Source of the DNA: DATDRQ01 sp035291645
GTDB lineage: Bacteria; Chloroflexota; Anaerolineae; Anaerolineales; UBA4823
NCBI GenBank assembly: GCA_035291645.1
Contig: DATDRQ010000195.1
Location: 1 to 17,789 of the forward strand
Reading direction: 5' to 3'
DNA: 17,789 bases
Both the position numbers and the translations under genes were made by a program. This document shows, piece after piece, positions 8,132 through 15,930 of this stretch. Positions within the stretch are counted from its first letter, which is position 1. Each line of letters opens with the position of its first letter. The notes under the pieces are model-generated. The model was not told the origin of the DNA and did no database searches. It saw only the letters and a list, made by a program, of their open reading frames with translations.

Positions 8132-9913
8132 CTAAGGCTGTCCATCCTCAGATGTAGGACCCTCCGTATCTCTCAAGGGAACCATCAACTCCTGACCTTC
8201 GGATATCTTGAGCGGGTTCTCAAGCTGGTTGGCGTCCATTAAAGTTTGAACGGTCGTGTCAAAACGCAGGGCGATCTCCAGGAGAGTCTCTCCCGGCTTG
8301 ACAACGTAAGTTTGAACCACCAGACCGCGAGAGATAACCGGTAAGAACACCTTCGGTTCGATCCTGGATCGGTTGGGAGAGCGGTGTATGGGTGCCTTAT
8401 CCCACCGGTAATAGCTGAGGACAGTCAGGCTGTCGCTAACCAGATCCATCTGGCGTACATAGCCGTGGGTATCCAGCCATGCCTTTAACGTCCAATCCGG
8501 GTCAGCCGTCTCGATATCACGCACGATCAGCCATACATAAGGAAGCCCCTCCATCAAAGCGGTCAGGTCCTCAACCTCATTGGGTTTGGGGTGAAGCAGG
8601 ATTTCATCACCCGGGTAGCCTTGGGTATCAATGGATATACCATAGGGCTTGAAATAATAGTTAAAAGGCAATTCGGCATAACCGGGGAGGAAAACCACCA
8701 GGCCGCCTTGCTTCCCCTTGGTTTCCTGAGCTAAAAAGCTCGCGACAGTACGCCAGTCTTCTTTCCCCTCATACCGGGCGTTATAACCGATAGAGACTGT
8801 ATTCATGATTACCAGCGGAAGCAAAAGTGCCAGCACAGCCTTTCGGCTGTGAAACTGCCCGATTGTTCCGGCGATGAGCAAGTAATAACCCAAAGAGGCA
8901 ACGATCAAATTCCGGCTGAGGAAAATGGGCTGGCGCAAGCTGAACAGTAAGGAAATGAACAGCGGGATGAAAAACCACATGGAAGTGAGGTGGAGTTGCC
9001 ATGTTTTCCTGGGAATGATATATGCCCAAACAAAGACCATCGTCATGTAAACGAGGCTGAGCTCGATAAAAGGAAAGTTGAAACTTTGGAAATCTAGAAA
9101 CGTTTCCAAAACAGTTTGGAAGGAAGGAGGCGGAAGCCAGAAGTCTTCGGTTACCTGACGAGTTTGCGACAAGAAGAAAGGCAGCCATGGCAGGTATAGT
9201 AGACCAATGGCAACCGCGCTTAAAAACCAATATACAATCCGCTCTTTATAACGCCGTAAGGATAACAAGAAGAAAACGGTGATTGTGGCGATATACCAGA
9301 TTGCGCCGTTGTCTGTATAAAGGGCTACCACCGTCGTTAGAATGTACCCGATCCAATCCCTCCAATCGCCATAACGCAGTGCCCGAAGAAAGAAATATGC
9401 CGAAGCCAACACAAAGAAAGTTAGCATGGCATACATGCGTGTTTCTTGAGCATACCAGACCTGGAAGGGCGATAAAGTCAGGATGATAGCCGCGATCAAT
9501 CCAACGCGTTCATCCTCGTATAAACTTGCTCCCACGAAATATATCAAAGGGATAGAAGCGATGCTGAAGAGGGTAGAGAGCAGTCGCGCCTGCGTTTCGC
9601 TTTCGCCAAAGACAAGCCATATTTTTAACACCAGATAATAAAGCGGGGGGTGGGTATCAGTTCGGACGATTAAACTCAGCATATCCACCAGGCTGCGCTG
9701 GCTGATCGTAATACTGAAGGCTTCGTCCAGCCATATGCTTTTTTCCGCCAGCAGGTAGAGACGCACACCGGCTCCGATAACCACCAGAGTGATAAGGAGC
9801 TTCTGTTGTCTCGTTAATTGGAACAATCCGCGTTGGACGCGGAACAAGACAGGGGACTTGGAATATCCGTTTATCCAGAGGGATAGATCCTTCTTGAGTT
9901 CCTGGAGCATCAT
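8132..9913 (-). CDS. GT39-like (PMT_2) membrane glycosyltransferase with C-terminal LysM domain
   Basis: Polytopic GT-C type glycosyltransferase, 593 residues, of the family using polyprenyl-phosphate sugars outside the membrane. The first helix (about 38-55) is followed by the acidic catalytic motif WLDEAFS (D63-E64), and the next loop carries DTHPPLYYL, both typical. About ten or more further helices run to near residue 380. A soluble region follows, then a LysM module at about 535-579 (TYVVKPGETLLEIALRF, then ISEGQELMVP). LysM binds N-acetylglucosamine-containing glycans such as peptidoglycan, so the C-terminus should face the wall. ATG 9913 and ATG 9910 are adjacent. The gene starts 4 nt after the GT2 stop, indicating coupling. 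Acceptor and donor are unknown. Confidence 0.88.
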   Translation of the reverse strand: MMLQELKKDLSLWINGYSKSPVLFRVQRGLFQLTRQQKLLITLVVIGAGVRLYLLAEKSIWLDEAFSITISQRSLVDMLSLIVRTDTHPPLYYLVLKIWLVFGESETQARLLSTLFSIASIPLIYFVGASLYEDERVGLIAAIILTLSPFQVWYAQETRMYAMLTFFVLASAYFFLRALRYGDWRDWIGYILTTVVALYTDNGAIWYIATITVFFLLSLRRYKERIVYWFLSAVAIGLLYLPWLPFFLSQTRQVTEDFWLPPPSFQTVLETFLDFQSFNFPFIELSLVYMTMVFVWAYIIPRKTWQLHLTSMWFFIPLFISLLFSLRQPIFLSRNLIVASLGYYLLIAGTIGQFHSRKAVLALLLPLVIMNTVSIGYNARYEGKEDWRTVASFLAQETKGKQGGLVVFLPGYAELPFNYYFKPYGISIDTQGYPGDEILLHPKPNEVEDLTALMEGLPYVWLIVRDIETADPDWTLKAWLDTHGYVRQMDLVSDSLTVLSYYRWDKAPIHRSPNRSRIEPKVFLPVISRGLVVQTYVVKPGETLLEIALRFDTTVQTLMDANQLENPLKISEGQELMVPLRDTEGPTSEDGQP

Positions 9914-9917
9914 TTAA

Positions 9918-11753
9918 TCAGATTATGGCTGGTTCCTGAGATTCTCTCTCGGTTTGTTTGACTGGCAAGGCCTCGATGAGAGCGAAGCGCAGGGCAGACA
10001 GGTAAATCAAGGCGTGCCAGGCGAGCAGGATTGCCAGGAGTATACCCTCCCGGTCCGTACGAGCGTTGAGCGTCAAAGGGATTGCCGCCACCAAAAGGAT
10101 TCCCAGAGCTGTCTCCCAGGACGTTGCTTTCAAGGCACGGGAGAGGTCAGATTCGAGACCATATTTGGGTGTACGGAGAAAAGTTCCTTTATCGTTCCAA
10201 AGAGCAGAAAGACAGGCCTGGGCTACGGTCCAGCTCAGGGCTAACATAGCCATGAACGCACCGAGACCTGAGCGCCAGGAACAGCCAGTAGTAAGGCGCA
10301 AAGCCCACGCAACACGTAGAACCCCGGCGAGGACAGCCACCACCGGAACGAACAATAACCATTCAGCCAACTGGCGGATGGGCAGTTGCCAATCATAGAT
10401 ATATCCGGCAGTGGTCAAGAGCAGAAAACCAGTAAAAACCAGAACCAACAGGTCGTTCAACCAGCCCAACAAACCCATTAAGTAGCGCACACGCTGTTGG
10501 AAAAAGAGTTTTTCGCCGCGTTCGAATCTAGACCAGGGAAGCAGCTGCCCTCCGTAGCGTTTGAGGATCTGCATGCCCCCAAAGGCCCAGCGAAAACGCT
10601 GTTTTTTGGTGGCTTCGAAAGTCGTTGGAAGCAGGCCATGGCCGTAAACCTGGTTGATATAAACACTCAAGTAGCCTTTTCGCAGCATACGCAGGCTGGC
10701 TTCCGCATCTTCGGTAATGCACCACTCGTCCCATCCACCGATCCGATCGAGAACACGCTTGCGAATCAGCCCCATGGTGCCGCAGAAAATGATGGCGTTT
10801 TGCTCGTTCCGGGAGCGCATGCTGACCTCAAAGAAAAAGCGCTGCGCCAGGGCGCTATGATGAGCGAACAGGTTGTCATCCCGGTTGGAAAAGGCTTGCG
10901 GGGTTTGGACAAATGCAACGCGCGGATCGCTAAAGTAAGGGACAGTCTCGCGCAGGAAGTTGGGTTTGACTACGTAATCCGAATCGACGACGGCAATGAC
11001 TTCGACGTCCGGTGCGGTTTGGGCCAGGGCAAAATTCAAGGCACCTGATTTGAAACCGGGATAGTTTTGCAGGTGGAAAACTTTGATGCCGTGGCGGTGG
11101 CAGAAATCCACAACCGGTCGCCAGAGCTCGTCGTCTGCAGTGTTGTCGTCTACCATGATCACTTCATACGTAGGGTAGTCCAGGTTTCGTAGAGCAGCCA
11201 GAGTCTTAATCACCATGTCAGGTGGTTCTGCGTGGGCTGGGACGTGGATCGAGACCTTGGGCCAGTATTCATTCGGATCGGTATGAGGAGGAAAGTAACG
11301 CTGCCAGCGTATCCGGCTGATCACATCCAGCACTTCGAAAGCGAAATATAGGGTCAGTAGGACAGCAATGACCTCCGCAGTGAATAAGACTAGAGAACCG
11401 AGGATTACCAATGGCGCTAAATCCCCGAAGAGAATGGCCCACAGAATGCGCCCAAGGAAAACAACCTGGACGATCCCGAAAGCAGTCAGGAATGCATGCC
11501 CACGGCTGTTCCAATCTGGTTTTCGGTTCCACAACAATACACAAAGCGAAGCGTAACCAAAGGAAAATAAGGCTGTCAAGCCCAGATTATGCTGCCAGAT
11601 AAAAAAGATCAGAGCAGTTGCCACCAAAACGATTGCAAGATGGAAAATGCCGGCAGACCTGCTTTCGCCCTGGGGGCGATAACCCGTAAGGATCAGCCAT
11701 GCGAAGCTGGTGAAGGTGGCGATGATAGTGTAATAAAGGATATCTTCAATCAT
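9918..11753 (-). CDS. Cellulose-synthase-like GT2 processive membrane glycosyltransferase
   Basis: Membrane synthase of 611 residues. About four N-terminal helices (1-140) precede a cytoplasmic GT2 domain (about 163-400), followed by C-terminal helices. The complete processive D,D,D,QxxRW set is present: VDD (D202-D203), DSD (D257-D259), TED (347-349) and QRFRW (385-389). These residues bind the UDP-sugar and position the acceptor in cellulose, hyaluronan and related synthases, which extrude the chain as they make it. There is no PilZ domain after the catalytic part, so direct c-di-GMP control of the BcsA type is not expected. It starts 6 nt after the GH5/CBM3 gene, pointing to a beta-1,4-glucan-like product. 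Mannan or another beta-glycan cannot be excluded. Confidence 0.9.
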   Translation of the reverse strand: MIEDILYYTIIATFTSFAWLILTGYRPQGESRSAGIFHLAIVLVATALIFFIWQHNLGLTALFSFGYASLCVLLWNRKPDWNSRGHAFLTAFGIVQVVFLGRILWAILFGDLAPLVILGSLVLFTAEVIAVLLTLYFAFEVLDVISRIRWQRYFPPHTDPNEYWPKVSIHVPAHAEPPDMVIKTLAALRNLDYPTYEVIMVDDNTADDELWRPVVDFCHRHGIKVFHLQNYPGFKSGALNFALAQTAPDVEVIAVVDSDYVVKPNFLRETVPYFSDPRVAFVQTPQAFSNRDDNLFAHHSALAQRFFFEVSMRSRNEQNAIIFCGTMGLIRKRVLDRIGGWDEWCITEDAEASLRMLRKGYLSVYINQVYGHGLLPTTFEATKKQRFRWAFGGMQILKRYGGQLLPWSRFERGEKLFFQQRVRYLMGLLGWLNDLLVLVFTGFLLLTTAGYIYDWQLPIRQLAEWLLFVPVVAVLAGVLRVAWALRLTTGCSWRSGLGAFMAMLALSWTVAQACLSALWNDKGTFLRTPKYGLESDLSRALKATSWETALGILLVAAIPLTLNARTDREGILLAILLAWHALIYLSALRFALIEALPVKQTERESQEPAII

Positions 11754-11759
11754 ACGCGG

Positions 11760-13685
11760 TCAACGTTTTTTTCGTCCCAGCCAGATCGCCGCAATCAGGA
11801 AGCCGGTAGCGAAGGCGGCAAAAACGGCCAGAGCCGTAACCGCCCACATTTCCCAGACCGGACCAGGTGGAGAATATGGATAGTGAGTCTGAGAGGTTGG
11901 CGTCGTGGTGGGCAGTGTGGGAACTGAGGATATTTCTTCTCTGGCCTGCGTTTCTTCCAGCGTAGGCGTTATTGCTGGTGCGGTACGGATCGGGGTCACA
12001 GGTACCGGCGTGACTGTATCAGATGGAAAATCAGTAGAGGATAAGCCGGGTTCGCTGCCCCAAACAATCTGGCCATTCACCGCCAGGGCAACCTGTTCCC
12101 AATCCCTGTATTCGGTGGCAGGTGAAAAACTATAGTCATCAGCCTGGCGAAATTCGGACCAATCGGCGCGGTTGAAGCGAATCTTTATTTCACCGGTATC
12201 CTGTCCAGGGGCGAGCGGCTCCAATCCGCTTTGGAAGTGGATGCGTAAATAGCGGCTGCCACTTGGGGAGGATTGGAATTCACCGATGACATTCGCGCAG
12301 CCAATTTCCGCCCAATCGCAATGGAAAACGAAAGACTGATCGTCGTCGTCATTGAACCAGTAAAATAGATCGATGGCGTCCAAACTGGCCGGGGTCGAGC
12401 CCCGATTGGCAATGATAAATTCCGGCTTGGAATCACGGGAAATTTCGGCGGGATTTGCATTCCGATAAAGCACACCCAGGGCTCTGGACACCGGCGGCGT
12501 TGGAGAGGCCAGCCGGGCAGCCGGCTCAGGCCCAATCTGTTCAATCCCAATTAGAGGATACTGGTAACCGGAAAGTAAATCTTGCTTGTCTGGATCAACT
12601 GTACGCCAGTCATCCAAAAGAATGCCCCCGGTGTCACCTGAATTGGGATTCAGGGTCCAGTAGATATAGCTGATGTTGTTCTCTCGTAAATAAGATACCA
12701 GAGCCCGCTGCCAGATGCCCTCCTGATCATCGCCCACTGAGCGCCCACCGAACTCTCCCACAATGACTGGAGCAATATCTTCCTTATGCAAGTATCCCCA
12801 ATGGCGGTCCCAAATCTCGGGCATGTTTTCGGGAAAGTTGGGCTCCGAGAACCAGGGTTGGGGGTAAACACCCGGGCCATAGACATGGGTACTGTATACC
12901 AGGCGGTCTGTTACATTGAGGCGCACAGGCTGCTCGCGGGCGCCGATCAGATTACCGCCCCACCAATACCAGTCACCTTGAACCTGTTCGACGCCCTGGA
13001 CGATGATCAATAAGTTTGGATTCACCTCAAGGATGGCATTGCCGGCGCGCTCAGCCGCCAGACGCCAGTCTGTGCCAGGATCTTCGCTACCCCAGGTGGC
13101 CTGGCCATGAGGTTCATTATGTAAATCCATCCCGATCACAGTATCGTTACCGGAATAACGTTCGGCCAGCATGACCCAATCATCGATCCAGCGTTCCTCG
13201 TTGTATTGTGAGGTATACCAGAGTTCGGACTGAGCATGGCTGTCTGGCCGGTGGCGGTCAAGGATCACTTTCAAGCCCCGCTCTCCGGCCCCAGCAATGA
13301 TTTTATCCATGATCTCGAGACCGCTCAAACCCTCCAACTTCGGATTTAATTCATAATTGATCCCATTCGGAGTGCTGGAAGGATCGAAAAGCTGGTTACT
13401 GTAAGGGAGGCGGATGGTGTTGAAGCCCAATTCCACGATCTGGTCTAAAATACTTTCCAGATTGCGCGCCCACAGACCATGCGGGGCATAGCTCTCGGTC
13501 TCGAGGCCGAACCAGTTGAGCCCGGTCAATATGACCTGATTATCATTCGAATCCAGGATGCGATGGCCATCGGTATGCAGGTAGTTGGGAGTTTGGGCCT
13601 GGGCTAGCCGGCCGGCACCGAGAATCCAAATGAAAATCCATACCAGAAGGGATAACAACAAGAATTTCAGATAAAATTTATTCAT
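11760..13685 (-). CDS. Secreted GH5 endoglucanase with CBM3 module and C-terminal membrane anchor
   Basis: Endo-acting hydrolase for beta-1,4-glucan, 641 residues from ATG 13685 (numbers below count from an in-frame TTG at 13691, two residues earlier). A signal peptide ends near AQA (31-33). The GH5 domain (about 36-385) resembles subfamily 1 endoglucanases: LTGLNWFGLET, acid/base E193 in HNEP, nucleophile E313 in VGEFGG. A CBM3-type module follows (about 405-548; LGVLYRNANPAE, LFYWFNDDD, VNGQIVWGSEPG), then a Pro/Thr-rich linker. A terminal helix (614-638) with RKKR at the end tethers the enzyme outside. It is the first gene of the minus-strand operon. A strong AAGGAGGGA lies 20-26 nt before the start, unusually far. 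It could trim a newly made glucan or digest external polysaccharide. Confidence 0.9.
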   Translation of the reverse strand: MNKFYLKFLLLSLLVWIFIWILGAGRLAQAQTPNYLHTDGHRILDSNDNQVILTGLNWFGLETESYAPHGLWARNLESILDQIVELGFNTIRLPYSNQLFDPSSTPNGINYELNPKLEGLSGLEIMDKIIAGAGERGLKVILDRHRPDSHAQSELWYTSQYNEERWIDDWVMLAERYSGNDTVIGMDLHNEPHGQATWGSEDPGTDWRLAAERAGNAILEVNPNLLIIVQGVEQVQGDWYWWGGNLIGAREQPVRLNVTDRLVYSTHVYGPGVYPQPWFSEPNFPENMPEIWDRHWGYLHKEDIAPVIVGEFGGRSVGDDQEGIWQRALVSYLRENNISYIYWTLNPNSGDTGGILLDDWRTVDPDKQDLLSGYQYPLIGIEQIGPEPAARLASPTPPVSRALGVLYRNANPAEISRDSKPEFIIANRGSTPASLDAIDLFYWFNDDDDQSFVFHCDWAEIGCANVIGEFQSSPSGSRYLRIHFQSGLEPLAPGQDTGEIKIRFNRADWSEFRQADDYSFSPATEYRDWEQVALAVNGQIVWGSEPGLSSTDFPSDTVTPVPVTPIRTAPAITPTLEETQAREEISSVPTLPTTTPTSQTHYPYSPPGPVWEMWAVTALAVFAAFATGFLIAAIWLGRKKR

Positions 13686-13706
13686 ACGCAAATGGGCAGA
13701 GTATGC

Positions 13707-13733
13707 GGCAGTCCCTCCTTAATAGTAACTGCC
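13707..13733. promoter_or_regulatory. Inverted repeat in the divergent intergenic region, enclosing an SD-like sequence
   Basis: GGCAGT (13707-13712) is complementary to ACTGCC (13728-13733), with a 15-nt spacer. On the minus-strand transcript of the GH5 operon the loop would hold TAAGGAGGGA, the only good ribosome-binding sequence before that gene. The region between the two divergent genes is about 79 nt, so the repeat could equally be an operator serving both promoters. No convincing -35/-10 pair was found. Confidence 0.35.
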
Positions 13734-13764
13734 ACCTTTCCGGATGATAGGACAGGAGATAAGA

Positions 13765-14247
13765 TTGATCCGGGTAACCATTACAGATTCTGAACAAACC
13801 GTTAGCTTTCTGACCAGTAAAGAGACCTTACTTCGACTGATTGCAGCCTGTTCGGCCAACCCAACCAGTCTGGGAGAATTACTGATCACAGCGGATATCT
13901 ACCAACGCGGCCTCGCTGCCGCGGTCATGGCTGACTTGATGGAATTTGACAAAGCCATACGCCAGAGCGGGACTGATATCATTCATGCCGCCATCACGCA
14001 AGCCAGAGCGAAGGAAGAGGCATTCCTTCCAGCGTTCCAGGTCATCGATGAAATTACTGCAGAGGAAGCCTACCACACACAGGGAGGTGAACTCGTGGCT
14101 ATCGATCTAACCAGGCAGATCATCCGGGTTTCTGCCGGATTAGAAGTAAACCACTCAGGTGAAGTGTCTGTGGAGGCTAAAAAAAAGTCACCCCTTCCAA
14201 CAGTGACTTATATCTTACCTGAGATATGGACGATTCAGGCGTTGTAA
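13765..14247 (+). CDS. Uncharacterised protein (about 160 residues)
   Basis: I do not recognise this protein. It is soluble, with no signal peptide or membrane helix. The N-terminal part looks mixed alpha/beta (VTITDSEQTVSFLTS). The middle (about 20-100) is largely helical, with acidic stretches. The C-terminal part is beta-rich and ends in PEIWTIQAL. I chose TTG 13765 because GGACAGGAG lies 6 nt upstream. The ATG at 13744 in the same frame has no such site and would add seven residues. It is transcribed away from the GH5 operon, and its stop is 12 nt from the end of the convergent kinase gene. Codon use resembles its neighbours, so it is probably a real gene. Confidence 0.72.
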   Translation: MIRVTITDSEQTVSFLTSKETLLRLIAACSANPTSLGELLITADIYQRGLAAAVMADLMEFDKAIRQSGTDIIHAAITQARAKEEAFLPAFQVIDEITAEEAYHTQGGELVAIDLTRQIIRVSAGLEVNHSGEVSVEAKKKSPLPTVTYILPEIWTIQAL

Positions 14248-14259
14248 CATGCAAGCAGT

Positions 14260-15795
14260 CTATTCATTTTGGGGGGGCAGATAGAAGTCGCAAATTTCAT
14301 CTGCAATCCGGCATTTGTGAATGACCTGATCGTCCTGGACGACCTGAAAGCGTTCACCGCCACTACCGGGAATCCAAAAATGCCACGCTTTATCGGATGC
14401 AACTAACCAGCCTTGAGATACATCACAAGAGGGCGGTTTTCCAGGGGCTGTGCCCGGTATTAATTGAAAGTTGTTGCTCCCGGAGCGCAACAGCTGATAG
14501 CAATCTCCTGCAGAAAGTTTTCTCAGAACATCCGGGGTAACCCGATCCCATTGCTCTGCCGGAAAGGCGGCAGTAACATCCCCCTGGCCGGATAAACGTT
14601 GAAAAACAACGTTGGATAAATCGATAGGCGCGCTAGAGAGATTTACCACTGCGAAGGCCGATCCATTATAGACGACTTCTACATTTGAAGATGGAAATAA
14701 TTCTTGGGCGCGGGCAATGACAGCGGTTAATGTGGCGAATAAAACAGCAGACCAGATTACTAGCCCCACAAAATAGAAGGAATATCCTTGGCGGTGATTT
14801 GAGCGATACCGGGATTTTCCATCGAATGGAACAGCCAATTCCGGAAAGATTGGTTTATAAGGCTGTCTCGCAGGTAATGCGGTTTCGGCCCGCAGCCCCT
14901 CGTCTGGCGTAACAGATAAGATCTTCTGAGGTCCCCAATCAGAGGAGTCAATTTGTTGGAGTTCAACGGCTGGCGACTTACTCTCGGTAAGGTATAGGGC
15001 GCGTTGGAAGGCAATTAAGAACGCTCCCGCAGATTGGTAACGTTCCTGGGGATCCTTTGCAAGGGCGCGTTGGAGAACCGCATCGAGGGCAGCCGGCAAA
15101 TCGGGGTTGACAGCGCCGAGAGATGGAGGAGGGTCGTGAATATGTTTAAGAACAACAGAAATGGGGAGGTCTCCGTCAAAAGGCAACCCACCGATCAACA
15201 TCTCAAAAGCGATAATCCCTAGGGAATAAACGTCGCTGCGAGCATCAATTGCTTCTTCCCTGAGAGCTTGCTCAGGGCTCATGTAGGCTGGGGTACCGCT
15301 CGCCAGATTGCGCTGCCAGGTAGACACGTTCCGTAAAGCGATACCAAAGTCTGCCAGATAGGCATTGTCGTCCTGGTCGAACAGGATGTTGCTCGCTTTT
15401 AAGTCGCGATGAATGATCCCCTGACGATGGGCATAATCGAGGGCGCTCGAGATACGCGCCAATATTTTTGCGGTGTGGTCAGGTGAAAGCGGCCCATGTA
15501 AGAGACGGTCGGTCAGCGAGCCTTTGGGCATGTACTGCATCACGATAAAAGGTTGGCCCTGATACACGGCATATTCATACACTGGGACGATGGCTTCGTG
15601 ATTCAGCGCGGCGATCAGTTGTGCCTCCTGCTCAAATCGCGCCCGAAAACCCAGGTCGTTCAAATACTCGGAAGGCAGCAATTTGATGGCGACCTGGCGT
15701 TGATATTGCGGGTCATATGCCAGGTACACCCGGGACATGCCCCCAATCCCAATTTCATTCAGGATTTCATAGCCATGAATTCGTGCGGCGGCCAT
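14260..15795 (-). CDS. Membrane-spanning Ser/Thr protein kinase with outer cysteine-containing domain
   Basis: Receptor-like Hanks kinase, 511 residues. All catalytic elements are intact: GIGGMSRVY (16-24), K38 in VAIK, HRDLKASN starting at H129, DFG (149-151), and SGTPAYMSPEQ in the activation segment. After a juxtamembrane stretch of about 70 residues comes one helix (339-361) and an outer domain (362-511). That domain has four cysteines (C432, C457, C495, C502) and several aromatic residues. It is not a PASTA domain and I do not recognise it. The start at 15795 is preferred: GGATGG lies about 9 nt upstream. A longer frame to 15879 only translates upstream palindromes (MLACKRACAQAC). It probably senses something at the surface; targets are unknown. 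Confidence 0.9.
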   Translation of the reverse strand: MAAARIHGYEILNEIGIGGMSRVYLAYDPQYQRQVAIKLLPSEYLNDLGFRARFEQEAQLIAALNHEAIVPVYEYAVYQGQPFIVMQYMPKGSLTDRLLHGPLSPDHTAKILARISSALDYAHRQGIIHRDLKASNILFDQDDNAYLADFGIALRNVSTWQRNLASGTPAYMSPEQALREEAIDARSDVYSLGIIAFEMLIGGLPFDGDLPISVVLKHIHDPPPSLGAVNPDLPAALDAVLQRALAKDPQERYQSAGAFLIAFQRALYLTESKSPAVELQQIDSSDWGPQKILSVTPDEGLRAETALPARQPYKPIFPELAVPFDGKSRYRSNHRQGYSFYFVGLVIWSAVLFATLTAVIARAQELFPSSNVEVVYNGSAFAVVNLSSAPIDLSNVVFQRLSGQGDVTAAFPAEQWDRVTPDVLRKLSAGDCYQLLRSGSNNFQLIPGTAPGKPPSCDVSQGWLVASDKAWHFWIPGSGGERFQVVQDDQVIHKCRIADEICDFYLPPQNE

Positions 15796-15829
15796 CGACT
15801 CTAACCATCCCTTGGATACGCTCAGGCGA

Positions 15830-15899
15830 GGTCTCCAGACCACGCAGGCTTGCGCGCAAGCACGCTTGCATGCAAGCAAGGATTCGCAATCCGTCGGAT
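15830..15899. repeat. Cluster of consecutive palindromes upstream of the kinase gene
   Basis: Reading left to right: GGTCTccAGACC (15830-15841), GCTTGCGCGCAAGC (15848-15861), GCTTGCATGCAAGC (15864-15877), GGATTcgcAATCC (15880-15892) and ATCCGtCGGAT (15889-15899). The two central 14-bp palindromes are perfect, share TTGCNNGCAA, and have centres 16 bp apart. A TTGACT hexamer on the minus strand (15911-15906) could be a -35 box just upstream, though no good -10 follows. Tandem operators for a dimeric repressor, or a structured 5' leader of the kinase message, are the likely readings. Confidence 0.6.
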
Positions 15900-15930
15900 C
15901 AAAAAAGTCAAAAAGTTCACTTCGATCCCA

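Noticed and set aside
10497..11048. 183-residue plus-strand open frame
   Set aside because: It is antisense to the GT2 gene over its most conserved motifs. The GT2 reading has all catalytic residues and this one has no domain or start signal.
14271..14277. Run of seven G near the 3' end of the kinase gene, possible frameshift site
   Set aside because: The frame reads through to a stop a few codons later with the expected protein end, so no frameshift is needed.
15796..15879. 28-residue N-terminal extension of the kinase
   Set aside because: It only translates the palindrome cluster (CKRACAQAC) and has no homology-like character. ATG 15795 starts just before the kinase fold.
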